Source: Paenibacillus periandrae (GTDB taxonomy: Bacteria; Bacillota; Bacilli; Paenibacillales; NBRC-103111). Taken from it: 64,000 nucleotides of DNA. Positions 33,443 to 43,069 of the stretch are shown in pieces. Position 1 is the stretch's first letter; each line of letters begins with the position of its first letter. The DNA lies in contig NZ_JAJNMU010000014.1 in the NCBI RefSeq assembly GCF_022458865.1, positions 1 to 64,000 of the forward strand, written 5' to 3'. The translations under genes were made by a program, and so were the position numbers. The notes beneath the pieces are model-generated. The model worked only from the letters and a program-made list of their open reading frames with translations, was not told where the DNA came from and did no database searches.

Positions 33443-36400
33443 ATGATAAAGGCCAATATTGGGGATATTGATGATATCGATCTTATAAGTAAATTACCGG
33501 CAAATAATGATATACTAGCTTTTGATAGTACTACATCAAAATGGATTCCTAAAGCACTTAGTAGTGGAACTGCCAATAGTACTTATGTAATTGAGTTAGC
33601 TAGATGGGGCATTTCTAACAATGGTTTAAATCCATTAGCAACAACTCAAGGAATAAACAATGCTCTCATTTGGGCAAATCAAAATGGATTTACGACTGTT
33701 AAACTACCCGCTGGTACCTATATGGTTAGTAAAGGATCTGCAAACGCTGATTTTAGTGTAAATGCTTGCATTCAGCCACAGAGCGACACGATATTAGACT
33801 TGTATGGCTGTGTAATCCAAAAGGAAACAAACGGCTGGGAATCCTATAATGCAATAAAGATACAACGCAAAAAAAATATAACTTTATTGGGTGGAACCAT
33901 TATTGGGGACAATGATACTCATGATTTTGTTACCTCACAAGGCATACATGAAGGATGCATTGGAATAAACATTGACGATGGATCAAAAAATATCAAATTA
34001 GAAAATATGGAAATCACTTCTTTTGCGGGTTATTCGACATGCCTGACAGGACGATATTCACAACTAGTATTAACTTCCTTTGCAGACTGGGAAGCGGGCA
34101 CATTCAGTACATCTGATGGAACTGCCGTGGTTAACGCCAACATGATGCGAATGAATAAATATATTCAATTATCTACACTGGCCACTGTTTCTGGTCAGGG
34201 AATTACTAATAATACAACAACAAATGGCGGATATTTCGTAATTTGGGGAAATGGGTATGGTTCATATGGAACTAGATATGATGGAGAACCTATAAATCTA
34301 AGTAAATCCATATTTGACATCCATTGCTATGACGCGGGTGGCGTTTATAAAGGCAGATTACAAAAAAGAGGAACAGATGCGATTTATTTAAATACATTAC
34401 CTTCAGGAACTACGCAATTTAAGCTTGCATTTAGATATGATATTACCCAAATCATTCCCAGCACTTATCATGTTGAAATCAATGCATTCACATTTTCTAG
34501 CGTTATTGAAATCCAGAACTGTAAAATTCATGATTCATTTTCACTGGCCATTGCTATTACAGGAGCTCAACAAATTCTTATTGAAAACTGCGAAATGTAC
34601 AAGATCGGCAATGCGAAGACAATAATAGGGAGAAGGTTATACCCATTCCCTATGGCTATTGATATTGAAGATGGAGCCAATATTAATCAACATATTATCG
34701 TACGAAACAGCATATTCCGCGATAATGAAAGCTTGCATATTAGTGCTGTACATGCTAGAAATCTAATTCTAGAGAATAACAAATTTGATACGCCTACAAA
34801 TGGTAATAATGGTGGTGTCATATTTCAAGGGGCTCGGGGTGCAAACCTGTTATCTAAAAACAATTACTATAGCTGTTCAGTAGGTACTGGACAAGAAAAT
34901 ACAAAATTTCAAAATGATACATTTGTCAATGCACAAATTCAGATGCAATATGAGACTATTTATGAGGGTTGTCTTTTTGAAAACATGTCTTTTCAACTTG
35001 ATATCGTTACCTATGGGATATGGTCGGCTACGGCTTATGATGTTGGTAATGCAGTGCTGCCTACTGTTAAAACCGGCACTTGGCTCAGCAATCCACTCTA
35101 TTATGTATGTATAACTGCTGGAGCTTCTAAATGGGCTGTTAAAAGATATTTTGTTAATGATCTTGTCATCAATAATAATAAAATATATAAGTGTATAGTT
35201 GCACCTGCAACCAACAGCACTAATCAGCCTACAGGAACGGGTACCCAGGCAAACGCTGATGGTTATACATGGCAGTATATCGCAGATAATATTGAGCCTG
35301 TATGGAAAACGGATATGACAGACACAACTGATAATGCCAACAATGTATGGAGAGCAAATGTATATTATGGAGACAAAAGTTATGAGACTATAAGATTTAA
35401 GGATTGTAAAATTAATTATACAATAACTGAAGGCGTGATTCCTTGGATTACTCGCAGGGGTGCGGCAGAATTTGAACACTGTAAATTTAATTTAACAAAT
35501 GTATCAGGTTACTTTACGGATACTTCTTCAAATAGTGATTATCTTGGCAAAAATAGATTCAAATTTATATATTGTGAATTTAATAGTCCGAACTATATGG
35601 GTGGTGTCAAAGGCGAAAAGGTAACTTTCAGTCACTCCGTATTTAACGGTAAAGCAGGCAGTGCTTCTAATGCCGCTAGTCAAGCAAACGAATTTGTTGT
35701 TTCCAATTGTGTCTTTAATAACTTTGACATCAAATTAAAAGGAAATCCTAACACAGTGACTAAGAACCTTTATTTCACTGACAATCGCATTTATTTGAAT
35801 AAAACTAATAGAGTATATGGAGTTAACAATGAAGGCATCCTTATCCAGAACTTCGAAAATGTATTCATTGAAAATAATAAAGCATTTATGACTAATTCCA
35901 GTGTAGTAGCACGAGCCTTAACCATCTATTCAGAGAAATATCTAAAAATAACAGGTAACTATTTTGAATCTGCAAATAATAGCAATAAGCTGGAGCTATT
36001 TGGAGCTCTCAGAGATGCCACCTATACAAATACTATTCCTTCTTTAACTGCATTTATAGACGATAACTATATGATTCAGTACAATTTTTCACTTGATTCT
36101 ACTTACATTTCACAATCACGAAAATCACTGGGCGAAGGATTAACAGATATCAATTCACCATCTGTAGGTTCAACAGATCGTATTTCCGCTCCACCAACTT
36201 CTGGTGCTTATGTGCTTGGACAAATATTGTATCATTCTACGCCAACTCCTGGTGGTTATCTGGGTTGGGTATGTACAATAAGTGGGATAGCTAACGCTAA
36301 TGCTTGGACTGCGGGCACGACCTATACATTAAATGCTGTTGTAAATATGGGGGGAAATGTATATAGATGTACGGCTACTAAAGGCGGCCCCAGCATGAAT

Positions 36401-36505
36401 CAGCCTACAAGAACTGCAAGCATACCTTTGAATCCAGATGGTTATTCGTGGCTTTACCTTGGCCCATTAGCTGTATTCAAAACCTTTGGTGTAATTTCAC
36501 CTTAA
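33443..36505 (+). CDS. Tailspike-like right-handed beta-helix protein, no signal peptide
   Basis: A 1020-residue protein. Residues 1-45 (IGDIDDIDLISKL, then ILAFDSTTSKWIPKAL) resemble the repeat found at the start of phage tail fibres. Residues 50-150 hold the pectate-lyase/tailspike start: LARWGISNNGLNPLATTQGI and TVKLPAGTYMV. A long beta-helix follows with many N-containing turns (IEIQNCKIHDS, LILENNKF). Two Trp/Tyr-rich inserts and the C-terminus (AWTAGTTYTLNAVVNMGGNV, then YRCTATKG) look like CBM5/12-type carbohydrate-binding modules. GGGGGG lies 8 bases before ATG 33443. It may bind or cut the local polysaccharide, or sit on the spore surface. Confidence 0.75.
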   Translation: MIKANIGDIDDIDLISKLPANNDILAFDSTTSKWIPKALSSGTANSTYVIELARWGISNNGLNPLATTQGINNALIWANQNGFTTVKLPAGTYMVSKGSANADFSVNACIQPQSDTILDLYGCVIQKETNGWESYNAIKIQRKKNITLLGGTIIGDNDTHDFVTSQGIHEGCIGINIDDGSKNIKLENMEITSFAGYSTCLTGRYSQLVLTSFADWEAGTFSTSDGTAVVNANMMRMNKYIQLSTLATVSGQGITNNTTTNGGYFVIWGNGYGSYGTRYDGEPINLSKSIFDIHCYDAGGVYKGRLQKRGTDAIYLNTLPSGTTQFKLAFRYDITQIIPSTYHVEINAFTFSSVIEIQNCKIHDSFSLAIAITGAQQILIENCEMYKIGNAKTIIGRRLYPFPMAIDIEDGANINQHIIVRNSIFRDNESLHISAVHARNLILENNKFDTPTNGNNGGVIFQGARGANLLSKNNYYSCSVGTGQENTKFQNDTFVNAQIQMQYETIYEGCLFENMSFQLDIVTYGIWSATAYDVGNAVLPTVKTGTWLSNPLYYVCITAGASKWAVKRYFVNDLVINNNKIYKCIVAPATNSTNQPTGTGTQANADGYTWQYIADNIEPVWKTDMTDTTDNANNVWRANVYYGDKSYETIRFKDCKINYTITEGVIPWITRRGAAEFEHCKFNLTNVSGYFTDTSSNSDYLGKNRFKFIYCEFNSPNYMGGVKGEKVTFSHSVFNGKAGSASNAASQANEFVVSNCVFNNFDIKLKGNPNTVTKNLYFTDNRIYLNKTNRVYGVNNEGILIQNFENVFIENNKAFMTNSSVVARALTIYSEKYLKITGNYFESANNSNKLELFGALRDATYTNTIPSLTAFIDDNYMIQYNFSLDSTYISQSRKSLGEGLTDINSPSVGSTDRISAPPTSGAYVLGQILYHSTPTPGGYLGWVCTISGIANANAWTAGTTYTLNAVVNMGGNVYRCTATKGGPSMNQPTRTASIPLNPDGYSWLYLGPLAVFKTFGVISP

Positions 36506-36550
36506 AAATAAACATGGAGAATAGAGCGATTACTCCAACTTGAGCGGATT

Positions 36551-36619
36551 TGGATGACTTAATTTTTGATTAAAAGCCTCGTCCAACTCCGCTTTTAATG
36601 TTGCCATACAAGTCATCCA
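36551..36619. terminator. Nested hairpin, probable bidirectional terminator
   Basis: Outer arms TGGATGACTT (36551-36560) and AAGTCATCCA (36610-36619) enclose an inner pair ATTAAAAGC (36569-36577) and GCTTTTAAT (36591-36599). It lies between the convergent ends of the tailspike-like gene and the GT2 gene. It lacks a long T-run after the outer stem, so efficiency is uncertain. Confidence 0.55.
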
Positions 36620-36622
36620 TAT

Positions 36623-37678
36623 TTATGAAATCTTGGAAATAATACTTAGCAGATATTTTTTGGGTATATTCTTTTTATACATCCCTTGCCCTAATCTGAA
36701 AAGGTATTCTGCATCTTTGCTTTGTATGGCATTTAAATATTCAACCGGAAAGTATTCTTTTGCGTAATCCGTACTTATCCATTCATTGAAATAATCATTG
36801 CAAACATAACTCATAATCAATTCTTTCATTTTATCTTCTTTTAAATTACTGCTAAATATATTACTCAATACGGTTTTAAATGTATTTAATGCACCTACAC
36901 TAATGACATCATATCTCTTCTTTAAAGAATCTTGGTAATATTCCCCTATAACCTCTTTTTGAATCTCATAAGCTTTGACCGTGTCAGCAAATAGGAATGG
37001 CATATATTTGCTTGTGTTTCCGCCTGCCCTATAATAGTACAAATATTTATCGATTACTTTTACTTTATTCGCCTTTAAAAACACCTCTATATTGTAAAAT
37101 AAATCATCGCCCATAAAACTAATATCTTTTAAATACTTTCCGCTCTTTAAGAGTAATTCTTTTTTATACAGCTTTGCATATAAGCTTGTTGGAAATGGAT
37201 GCGCATGAATGAATGCTGCTACAAGTTCATTTCTTATTTCTTCTTTATTGTAAATTCGATCTCCAATAAAGTACTTATTGTTATTCTTTCTCTTAATCAG
37301 CATTCCATTTCCCACTACTTTATAAATGTTGCATACCGTGATATCGGACTCACAATGGAGTGTTTCATTATAAAGAAGCTCGATCGTAGTGGATTCAATC
37401 CAATCATCCGCATCGACAAACATAATATACTCTGACTTGGAAACACTTACTCCCTTATTCCTTGTTGGAATACTCCCTTCGTTGTGTTTATCAATTATTA
37501 TTATTCTTTTGTCCTTTTGTCCGAATTTCAGACAAATATCCAAGCTGTTATCCCGAGATCCATCATTAACTAAAATCAATTCAAAATCTGTAAAGGTTTG
37601 ATCCAATATAGATTTTATGCATTTTTTTAGTTTGTTACCAGCATTGTAAATAGGAACTATAACACTGACACTGCTCAT
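36623..37678 (-). CDS. Family 2 glycosyltransferase
   Basis: A 351-residue GT-A transferase. VSVIVPIYNAGNKLKKCIKS, ELILVNDGSRDNSLDICLKF and NKGVSVSKSEYIMFVDADDW carry the donor-binding Asp and the DxD motif. The C-terminal 200 residues are charged and specific to this protein. ATG 37678 has GAGGAGG 6 bases upstream; the longer upstream frame runs into the beta-helix gene and has no ribosome site. It is the last gene of the second polysaccharide operon. Confidence 0.88.
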   Translation of the reverse strand: MSSVSVIVPIYNAGNKLKKCIKSILDQTFTDFELILVNDGSRDNSLDICLKFGQKDKRIIIIDKHNEGSIPTRNKGVSVSKSEYIMFVDADDWIESTTIELLYNETLHCESDITVCNIYKVVGNGMLIKRKNNNKYFIGDRIYNKEEIRNELVAAFIHAHPFPTSLYAKLYKKELLLKSGKYLKDISFMGDDLFYNIEVFLKANKVKVIDKYLYYYRAGGNTSKYMPFLFADTVKAYEIQKEVIGEYYQDSLKKRYDVISVGALNTFKTVLSNIFSSNLKEDKMKELIMSYVCNDYFNEWISTDYAKEYFPVEYLNAIQSKDAEYLFRLGQGMYKKNIPKKYLLSIISKIS

Positions 37679-37724
37679 TATTATCCTCCTCATTTTGGAA
37701 TAGCTAGTAATCAGTCCACTTTTT

Positions 37725-40118
37725 TTATTTAAGGAATTGTTTATTATTAATATTGATATCACTCGTTTTAAGGTCAAGTTTTGCATTATATAAAATATTA
37801 TCTTGAATATCGTAAACTGGCGCACCGGTACCAGCATCGATCGTAGAAATACCTTTTGCATTGTTGTTTGTAGTAATTGTGTTTCCTTTGATAGTGGCTC
37901 CCAATACGGTTGCAGGGTTCATTGCTTCATCCGTTATGTTGATTTTAATCGCGGCAATATAGCTTTGGGTAAGACCAAGGGCATTTAGTGAATTGTTCAA
38001 GATATTAATCTGTCCCGCTTTCTTGACAAGTATAACTGCTTGATTTCCAAACATGGTCCCACTGACATCCATTGTGCTATTTTTAATAGTCACGTTAGCT
38101 TTCGGGTTATCGACGGCAAGCGCTGTATTTTTCTTTGTTTTAATATCACATCCATCAATTACCCAGGTTCCACCGATCCCAGAAATAGTAGGAGGCACAT
38201 CGCTCTCTGCAGCTGCTTCAAATACACAATTGGTATATATACCTCGTGGTAAAGCAACTCCTCCGCCATATGCAAGAACTTTTACATTATCAAAGGTACT
38301 TCCGTCCGGTGCGTTTCCGCCAAGACCTGACAAAGTGGATTTACCTGTTATCGTAAGGTTGGTAACATGAAGAGGGTGATTGTCCATAAGAAATCTTCCG
38401 CCACTGCCATCTGTATTGTTTAAAGTGATATTAGATGGTGTAATTCCATAAGGTAAATCAGGTTGTAACCATAACGTGGCGTTGGTTAATATCATTCCAT
38501 CGATGATAATACCGTGACCAGTAATACTCGCCATGGTGCCATTAACCTGGTTTCCAATATAAGTAGCTTCATTCTCATTGGCAATTTTCGATCCGTCAAA
38601 AATATTATTCTTAATAATGGCACCGGTTCGAAATGGTGAGGACACAGCAACTCCTACAGAGGATTTGGTTTCATTCGGACCCAAATAATTGTCTTCAACC
38701 GTCACGTCCTGCCCGTCATATAAGATGACATTATACGAATTATTGTTGTAAATTTTATTACTTTTAATCATAAGATTCGTATTTCGATTACCATATTGAC
38801 TGGTACCGCCCTCTAGATCAATCCCTGATTCAGGAGCTGTTCCTTTAATGTCATGAATATTGTTATTCGTAATCAAAACGTTATCTGCGCCAGCAATGGT
38901 TATACCCTGTCTGCGGCTAAATGAGAATTCCGAATTTTTAATAATCGAATTTCTTGTCACCGCACGATTCCATGTCATAAACTGAATCCCTGCTGTATCC
39001 GTCGTTTCCAAGACTGCTTTGAAGTAACTCGCTTCCTTAGGTACAGTAAGCAAGCTCCACATCAATTCCTGGTCTTTTACGCTTGATATGAAGGTTCCAT
39101 CCGACTTATAAAAATAAATGTGCAGCGGCATCGTTTGCTGTCTTCCCACTTGCAGTGTGGGGCCGAACATATTGCTGATTTTGAATACCGGATCACTCAA
39201 GCTGGTTACTTTATTGTTTTTTGTGCGAACTTTGGTGGGATCCGCAACCAAGTTTCCTTTATCATCAATGGATCCAGATTCAAAATCCTTATCATAGGCA
39301 ATTGAAACTTGTTTACTGTTCCCGCAAATACATAGAGCGTCACCTGTAAAATTAGTTGATTTTATACCATCCACCACTACGTTGTCCGGACCGGCGAGCA
39401 TAATACCTGTTCCACTTTCATGGGTACCGTAGCTCCATGAATTATCCTTTCCTGAATAGTCATGTGTATCCTTGTCGCCACGATATGTTCCGCCTTTTAG
39501 CGTAACATTCTTAACCTCTTGACCAACGTACATCAGGGTGTAACCTTCCCATCCGTTCGTTTCTTTTTGAAGAACAGCATTATCATCCAACCAGAATGTC
39601 ATATTGGAAACCATGTTAATTTGTGCCGTTGAATCATTTAAATTATCCGCTTTAGCGATAAGATAAGTGCCAGCTGGGACCTTAAAGGTCGTCTTGCCAT
39701 TCTGGCTTGCCCATTTTAACGCATCGTTAAATCCTTTTGTGGTTTCCACAGGATTCTTACCGTCGGTTTTAATATTCCATCTGCTTGTTTCTAACAAATA
39801 ATAGGTGGGATCTACATCAGTTATCCACATGCTACCCAGCCAAGTTTTTATATGGTACCAAGTCTTATTTTTAGCATCGGTCCATTTCTCAAAAGAATAA
39901 ACGTTTTGAGGTGATAAATAACCGATTTCTGCTATGTCGTCAAAAGGGGATGAGCGAAAAGACAATTGTTTATCAAGCGATAACACTTCATCTGATTGGA
40001 TCACTTCACCGACGATGGCTCGGGGATTCTCTGAAGCCTCATAATCCAATGCATAATTATAATTTTGGGGAATGAACAAAATCAGAACAAATATTATAAA
40101 CAAAAATATATTTTTCAT
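37725..40118 (-). CDS. Secreted right-handed beta-helix protein with an SH3-like N-terminal part
   Basis: A 797-residue protein with a signal peptide (KNIFLFIIFVLILFIPQNY, cleavage near residue 23-25). A segment of about 75 residues resembles a bacterial SH3-like fold (AEIGYLSPQNVYSFEKWTDA). The beta-helix then starts with ETSRWNIKTDGKNPVETTKG and FKVPAGTYLIA. It is clearly paralogous to the plus-strand protein at 33443-36505: both have the W-I-x-x-x-G-x-NP-x-x-TT start and QKETNGWE. Turns rich in Asn-Asn (NVLITNNNIHDI) suggest a pectate-lyase/GH28-like fold. A role in cutting or organising the secreted glycan is plausible. GGGAGGG precedes the ATG. Confidence 0.82.
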   Translation of the reverse strand: MKNIFLFIIFVLILFIPQNYNYALDYEASENPRAIVGEVIQSDEVLSLDKQLSFRSSPFDDIAEIGYLSPQNVYSFEKWTDAKNKTWYHIKTWLGSMWITDVDPTYYLLETSRWNIKTDGKNPVETTKGFNDALKWASQNGKTTFKVPAGTYLIAKADNLNDSTAQINMVSNMTFWLDDNAVLQKETNGWEGYTLMYVGQEVKNVTLKGGTYRGDKDTHDYSGKDNSWSYGTHESGTGIMLAGPDNVVVDGIKSTNFTGDALCICGNSKQVSIAYDKDFESGSIDDKGNLVADPTKVRTKNNKVTSLSDPVFKISNMFGPTLQVGRQQTMPLHIYFYKSDGTFISSVKDQELMWSLLTVPKEASYFKAVLETTDTAGIQFMTWNRAVTRNSIIKNSEFSFSRRQGITIAGADNVLITNNNIHDIKGTAPESGIDLEGGTSQYGNRNTNLMIKSNKIYNNNSYNVILYDGQDVTVEDNYLGPNETKSSVGVAVSSPFRTGAIIKNNIFDGSKIANENEATYIGNQVNGTMASITGHGIIIDGMILTNATLWLQPDLPYGITPSNITLNNTDGSGGRFLMDNHPLHVTNLTITGKSTLSGLGGNAPDGSTFDNVKVLAYGGGVALPRGIYTNCVFEAAAESDVPPTISGIGGTWVIDGCDIKTKKNTALAVDNPKANVTIKNSTMDVSGTMFGNQAVILVKKAGQINILNNSLNALGLTQSYIAAIKINITDEAMNPATVLGATIKGNTITTNNNAKGISTIDAGTGAPVYDIQDNILYNAKLDLKTSDININNKQFLK

Positions 40119-40187
40119 TATTGCCCTCCCTATACATATCTGAGGTTAGCCGCAATTGAGATTGAACAGATGAAGCTATTGGCTCCT

Positions 40188-41732
40188 TTATGGTGATTCC
40201 TTTACCAACAATCTAGATGGTATTTTATTAGTTATAGAATGTGCTATATTCCACAAATATTTAAATTCTTCAGATTTCCTGAATATCATAAAGAAAATGA
40301 AATTCGGAATAATGAGACATAATACTGCTCGTATGACGATATTTAAAATAAGGGAAGTACTAATCAAGCCACCAAGTGTATCTGTTATGATTGCTGAAAG
40401 AGTAACCAATAATACAAAACATATATATCTCACAAAATAGCTCATTACCGACCTTTTGAAAACAAATCTAAATATGACATAAGGGTCATACCAGAAATAT
40501 GTGCAGAACCTACTAATAACCGTGCCTAAGAGGACACCAGCAATCCCCATTTTTTGAACGAGGATAATAGAAACGACGACATTAATAATAGCCGCTATAA
40601 TGGGTCTATATTTCCCCCTTTTAAATAAACCTGTAGTATCTCTGAAGGTTGTGGAGGCATTTTGCATCCCAGCAGTAAAAAAATTTAATAATATTGCAAA
40701 CACAATGTACTTCTCAAACACATACTTATCACCTAGCCAAATATTGATAAATGGATTGATTAAGCTCCATAAGCTCACTACACAAAATCCGTATATCCAG
40801 AAGTTAGCAAAGTTCAATACACGGAAAACAAAATACTTTTTTTCTGCATTCTCATTTACATTTAAATTTCCAACACTGGCAGTAATAGAATAAAATAAGT
40901 AACCCAACAAGGTATTCAGTGTACTAATAATCAGTAAGTAGTTTGAGTAAACCCCCACCCATACAATCCCTACAAATTTAGAAATAATGATATTATCAGT
41001 TCCACTAATTACTACACCACTTATTTTATATAACATTAAAGCATATAGATTTTCGAAAAACAATTTTCTATCCTCTTTGGATAATGTCGCATTATTTTTC
41101 GTGGCCAAATAGGGATATAATTGATTTGCTTTATTTGCAACATATACGTTTTCGATTACTCTGAATGCTATCTGAGTTGAAAGAACAACAATATAATTAC
41201 CTATACTTACCAATACTATAATTTGTGCAATATTGGATACAATCGTAAACACAGTATGAATTTTCGAAATAATGTGATTACGCTGATCAGCAATAATAAT
41301 AGATTGTTTGTATACAAAGTAATAGGACAAAACGGAATTAGACAAGAACAATAAATAAATAATAGTGATGTTACTAATCGTGGTCTCGCCATTCATCAGA
41401 TTTGGCAGGAAAGGTAGCAACGATAATCCAATCAATAAAATAATGATGCCTATCCGTCTATAAGCTTTTTGGTACAAGTTCATTAGGGCCTGTATTCTAT
41501 TAATATCATTTTCAGCCAAAGGTTTATATAAGCTATATACGATTGCCGTGTCAAAACCTAAATTCGCAAGTGATAACATAATTAATATACTTGTAAAAAG
41601 TCCATCTACACCCAAGTATTCTATGCCCAAAGTATATATAAAAACGGTTCTAACCATAAAACCCATAATGGCACTAATGACTTGACCGGAAAGGCCAAAG
41701 AACATATTATTTAATGAATTTTGAATTCTCAT
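40188..41732 (-). CDS. Wzx-type polysaccharide flippase (MATE/MOP superfamily)
   Basis: A 514-residue protein with 12-14 hydrophobic helices. The start NMFFGLSGQVISAIMGFMVR then TVFIYTLGIEYLGVDGLFT is typical of Wzx/RfbX exporters. YKISGVVISGTDNIIISKFV lies in the middle. It should flip the lipid-linked repeat unit across the membrane. No flippase was seen in the epsC operon, so this protein may serve both gene sets. GAAGG lies 7 bases before the ATG. Confidence 0.9.
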   Translation of the reverse strand: MRIQNSLNNMFFGLSGQVISAIMGFMVRTVFIYTLGIEYLGVDGLFTSILIMLSLANLGFDTAIVYSLYKPLAENDINRIQALMNLYQKAYRRIGIIILLIGLSLLPFLPNLMNGETTISNITIIYLLFLSNSVLSYYFVYKQSIIIADQRNHIISKIHTVFTIVSNIAQIIVLVSIGNYIVVLSTQIAFRVIENVYVANKANQLYPYLATKNNATLSKEDRKLFFENLYALMLYKISGVVISGTDNIIISKFVGIVWVGVYSNYLLIISTLNTLLGYLFYSITASVGNLNVNENAEKKYFVFRVLNFANFWIYGFCVVSLWSLINPFINIWLGDKYVFEKYIVFAILLNFFTAGMQNASTTFRDTTGLFKRGKYRPIIAAIINVVVSIILVQKMGIAGVLLGTVISRFCTYFWYDPYVIFRFVFKRSVMSYFVRYICFVLLVTLSAIITDTLGGLISTSLILNIVIRAVLCLIIPNFIFFMIFRKSEEFKYLWNIAHSITNKIPSRLLVKESP

Positions 41733-41747
41733 TTTATTACCTTCTAT

Positions 41748-43016
41748 TTATGTATTTTGCTCAAACACACGATTAAATTTAGTGGAAATCTTCCTTTTTA
41801 AAATGGGAAAGAACTTTGTCACCCTGTATTTGATTAATGCCCTCTTACGCTGGACAGCAAAATCATAATCTAAAAACCAGTCTAACAAATCCTTATGTAC
41901 AATATTTTGGCGATTTTCCCTCATTCGGTTTTGAATGATATTCCAATAAATATTAATAAATGTGTGGGTAAAAAACTTAACTTCATTATCCAAAAAACTT
42001 TTTACATGTTCGGAAAAATGGCTTGGAATATTAAATCCATAGTCCCTGGGCTCTTTTCCTTCAGCAATGATTGCCAAAATTGTTCTTAAACATTTTTCAC
42101 AATTACAGCAATTTTCTCTATTTTTAAAACAAACTCTTATATTCACTGATTCCTCAGAAGCCGAATAATAGTCTACCATAAACTTAACCTTATCCTGCCT
42201 AGTTAATTCGTAACCATCATGAAACACACTACCGGAAGCATATTTAATTTTATTGTCCACTGTAGGATCAGAAGCACATGCAACTTTATAGTATGGAGAG
42301 TTCGAGCTTGCAATGTATATGCATTTTACTTTAAGTTTAAAGGCTATTGGGATGGCCGCAGATATAATTGCTAAGCCATGATGTAAACCATGCCACCAAG
42401 AATCTCCTAATTTTCTCGAAAAGTCATTATCGATATTCACGGCATTCATAAAGCTTCCATAATTAGATTGTATAAGGATGTTTTCTAATCCATGCTCCTT
42501 TGCAAACTGTATCGCATTCTCTTTATCAGCCTCCCATACTTCACTATCCTGAATATCGTTCTCATGCCAACCATACTCAGTAATTAATAATGGTTTTTTG
42601 TTCTTGTTTCTTATAAATGTAGTAAGCGCATCAAGGCCTCCGCTGAACAATGCGGCCGCCTCGCGCTCATATTTGTAACTGTTTTTTGTAATTTTATCTA
42701 CAACCATTGTGCCTTTAAACTTAACGTTCGGAAACATATTTTGATATGCATCCCTGATAGGATTTAAACTTTCGTAAAAAGATTCATCTATTTCATTCAT
42801 GCAGATCGTTGCGTCAGAAATCCATATGAGCGGAATGACATTGGCAACGAACGGAATCGTTAGAATGCTTTTGGGGATATCTGTAATGTCGAAATTGTAT
42901 TCAAGGAACATATGATTTTTTCCTTTAAAATACTTTTGCAGGTTCCCGGTAATACTAAAAAAGTAGTCCACTCTATTATCTTTCACAAAGACTTTATTAA
43001 GAGTTATACTGTTCAT
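41748..43016 (-). CDS. PP-loop (ATP-pyrophosphatase-like) protein with a cysteine cluster, function unknown
   Basis: A 422-residue protein. FSGGLDALTTFIRN at about residue 124 resembles the SGGxDS PP-loop of adenylating enzymes such as QueC, with the final Ser replaced by Ala. YIASSNSPYYKVACASDPTV and NRENCCNCEKCLRTILAI at about 285-305 add a CxxCxxC-type zinc-binding site, as in QueC. I do not recognise a named family. In this operon it could activate a carboxylate for glycan decoration (inference). I prefer ATG 43016, with AGAGG 8 bases upstream, to ATG 43034. Confidence 0.7.
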   Translation of the reverse strand: MNSITLNKVFVKDNRVDYFFSITGNLQKYFKGKNHMFLEYNFDITDIPKSILTIPFVANVIPLIWISDATICMNEIDESFYESLNPIRDAYQNMFPNVKFKGTMVVDKITKNSYKYEREAAALFSGGLDALTTFIRNKNKKPLLITEYGWHENDIQDSEVWEADKENAIQFAKEHGLENILIQSNYGSFMNAVNIDNDFSRKLGDSWWHGLHHGLAIISAAIPIAFKLKVKCIYIASSNSPYYKVACASDPTVDNKIKYASGSVFHDGYELTRQDKVKFMVDYYSASEESVNIRVCFKNRENCCNCEKCLRTILAIIAEGKEPRDYGFNIPSHFSEHVKSFLDNEVKFFTHTFINIYWNIIQNRMRENRQNIVHKDLLDWFLDYDFAVQRKRALIKYRVTKFFPILKRKISTKFNRVFEQNT

Positions 43017-43069
43017 ACTATCAACCTCTTTCATCTTTTATGAACCATTCACTTCCGATACAAAGACCA

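Noticed and set aside
34877..35479. A 200-codon frame antisense to the tailspike-like gene
   Set aside because: No ribosome site, Ile/Cys-rich unnatural product; the plus-strand frame has clear beta-helix features.
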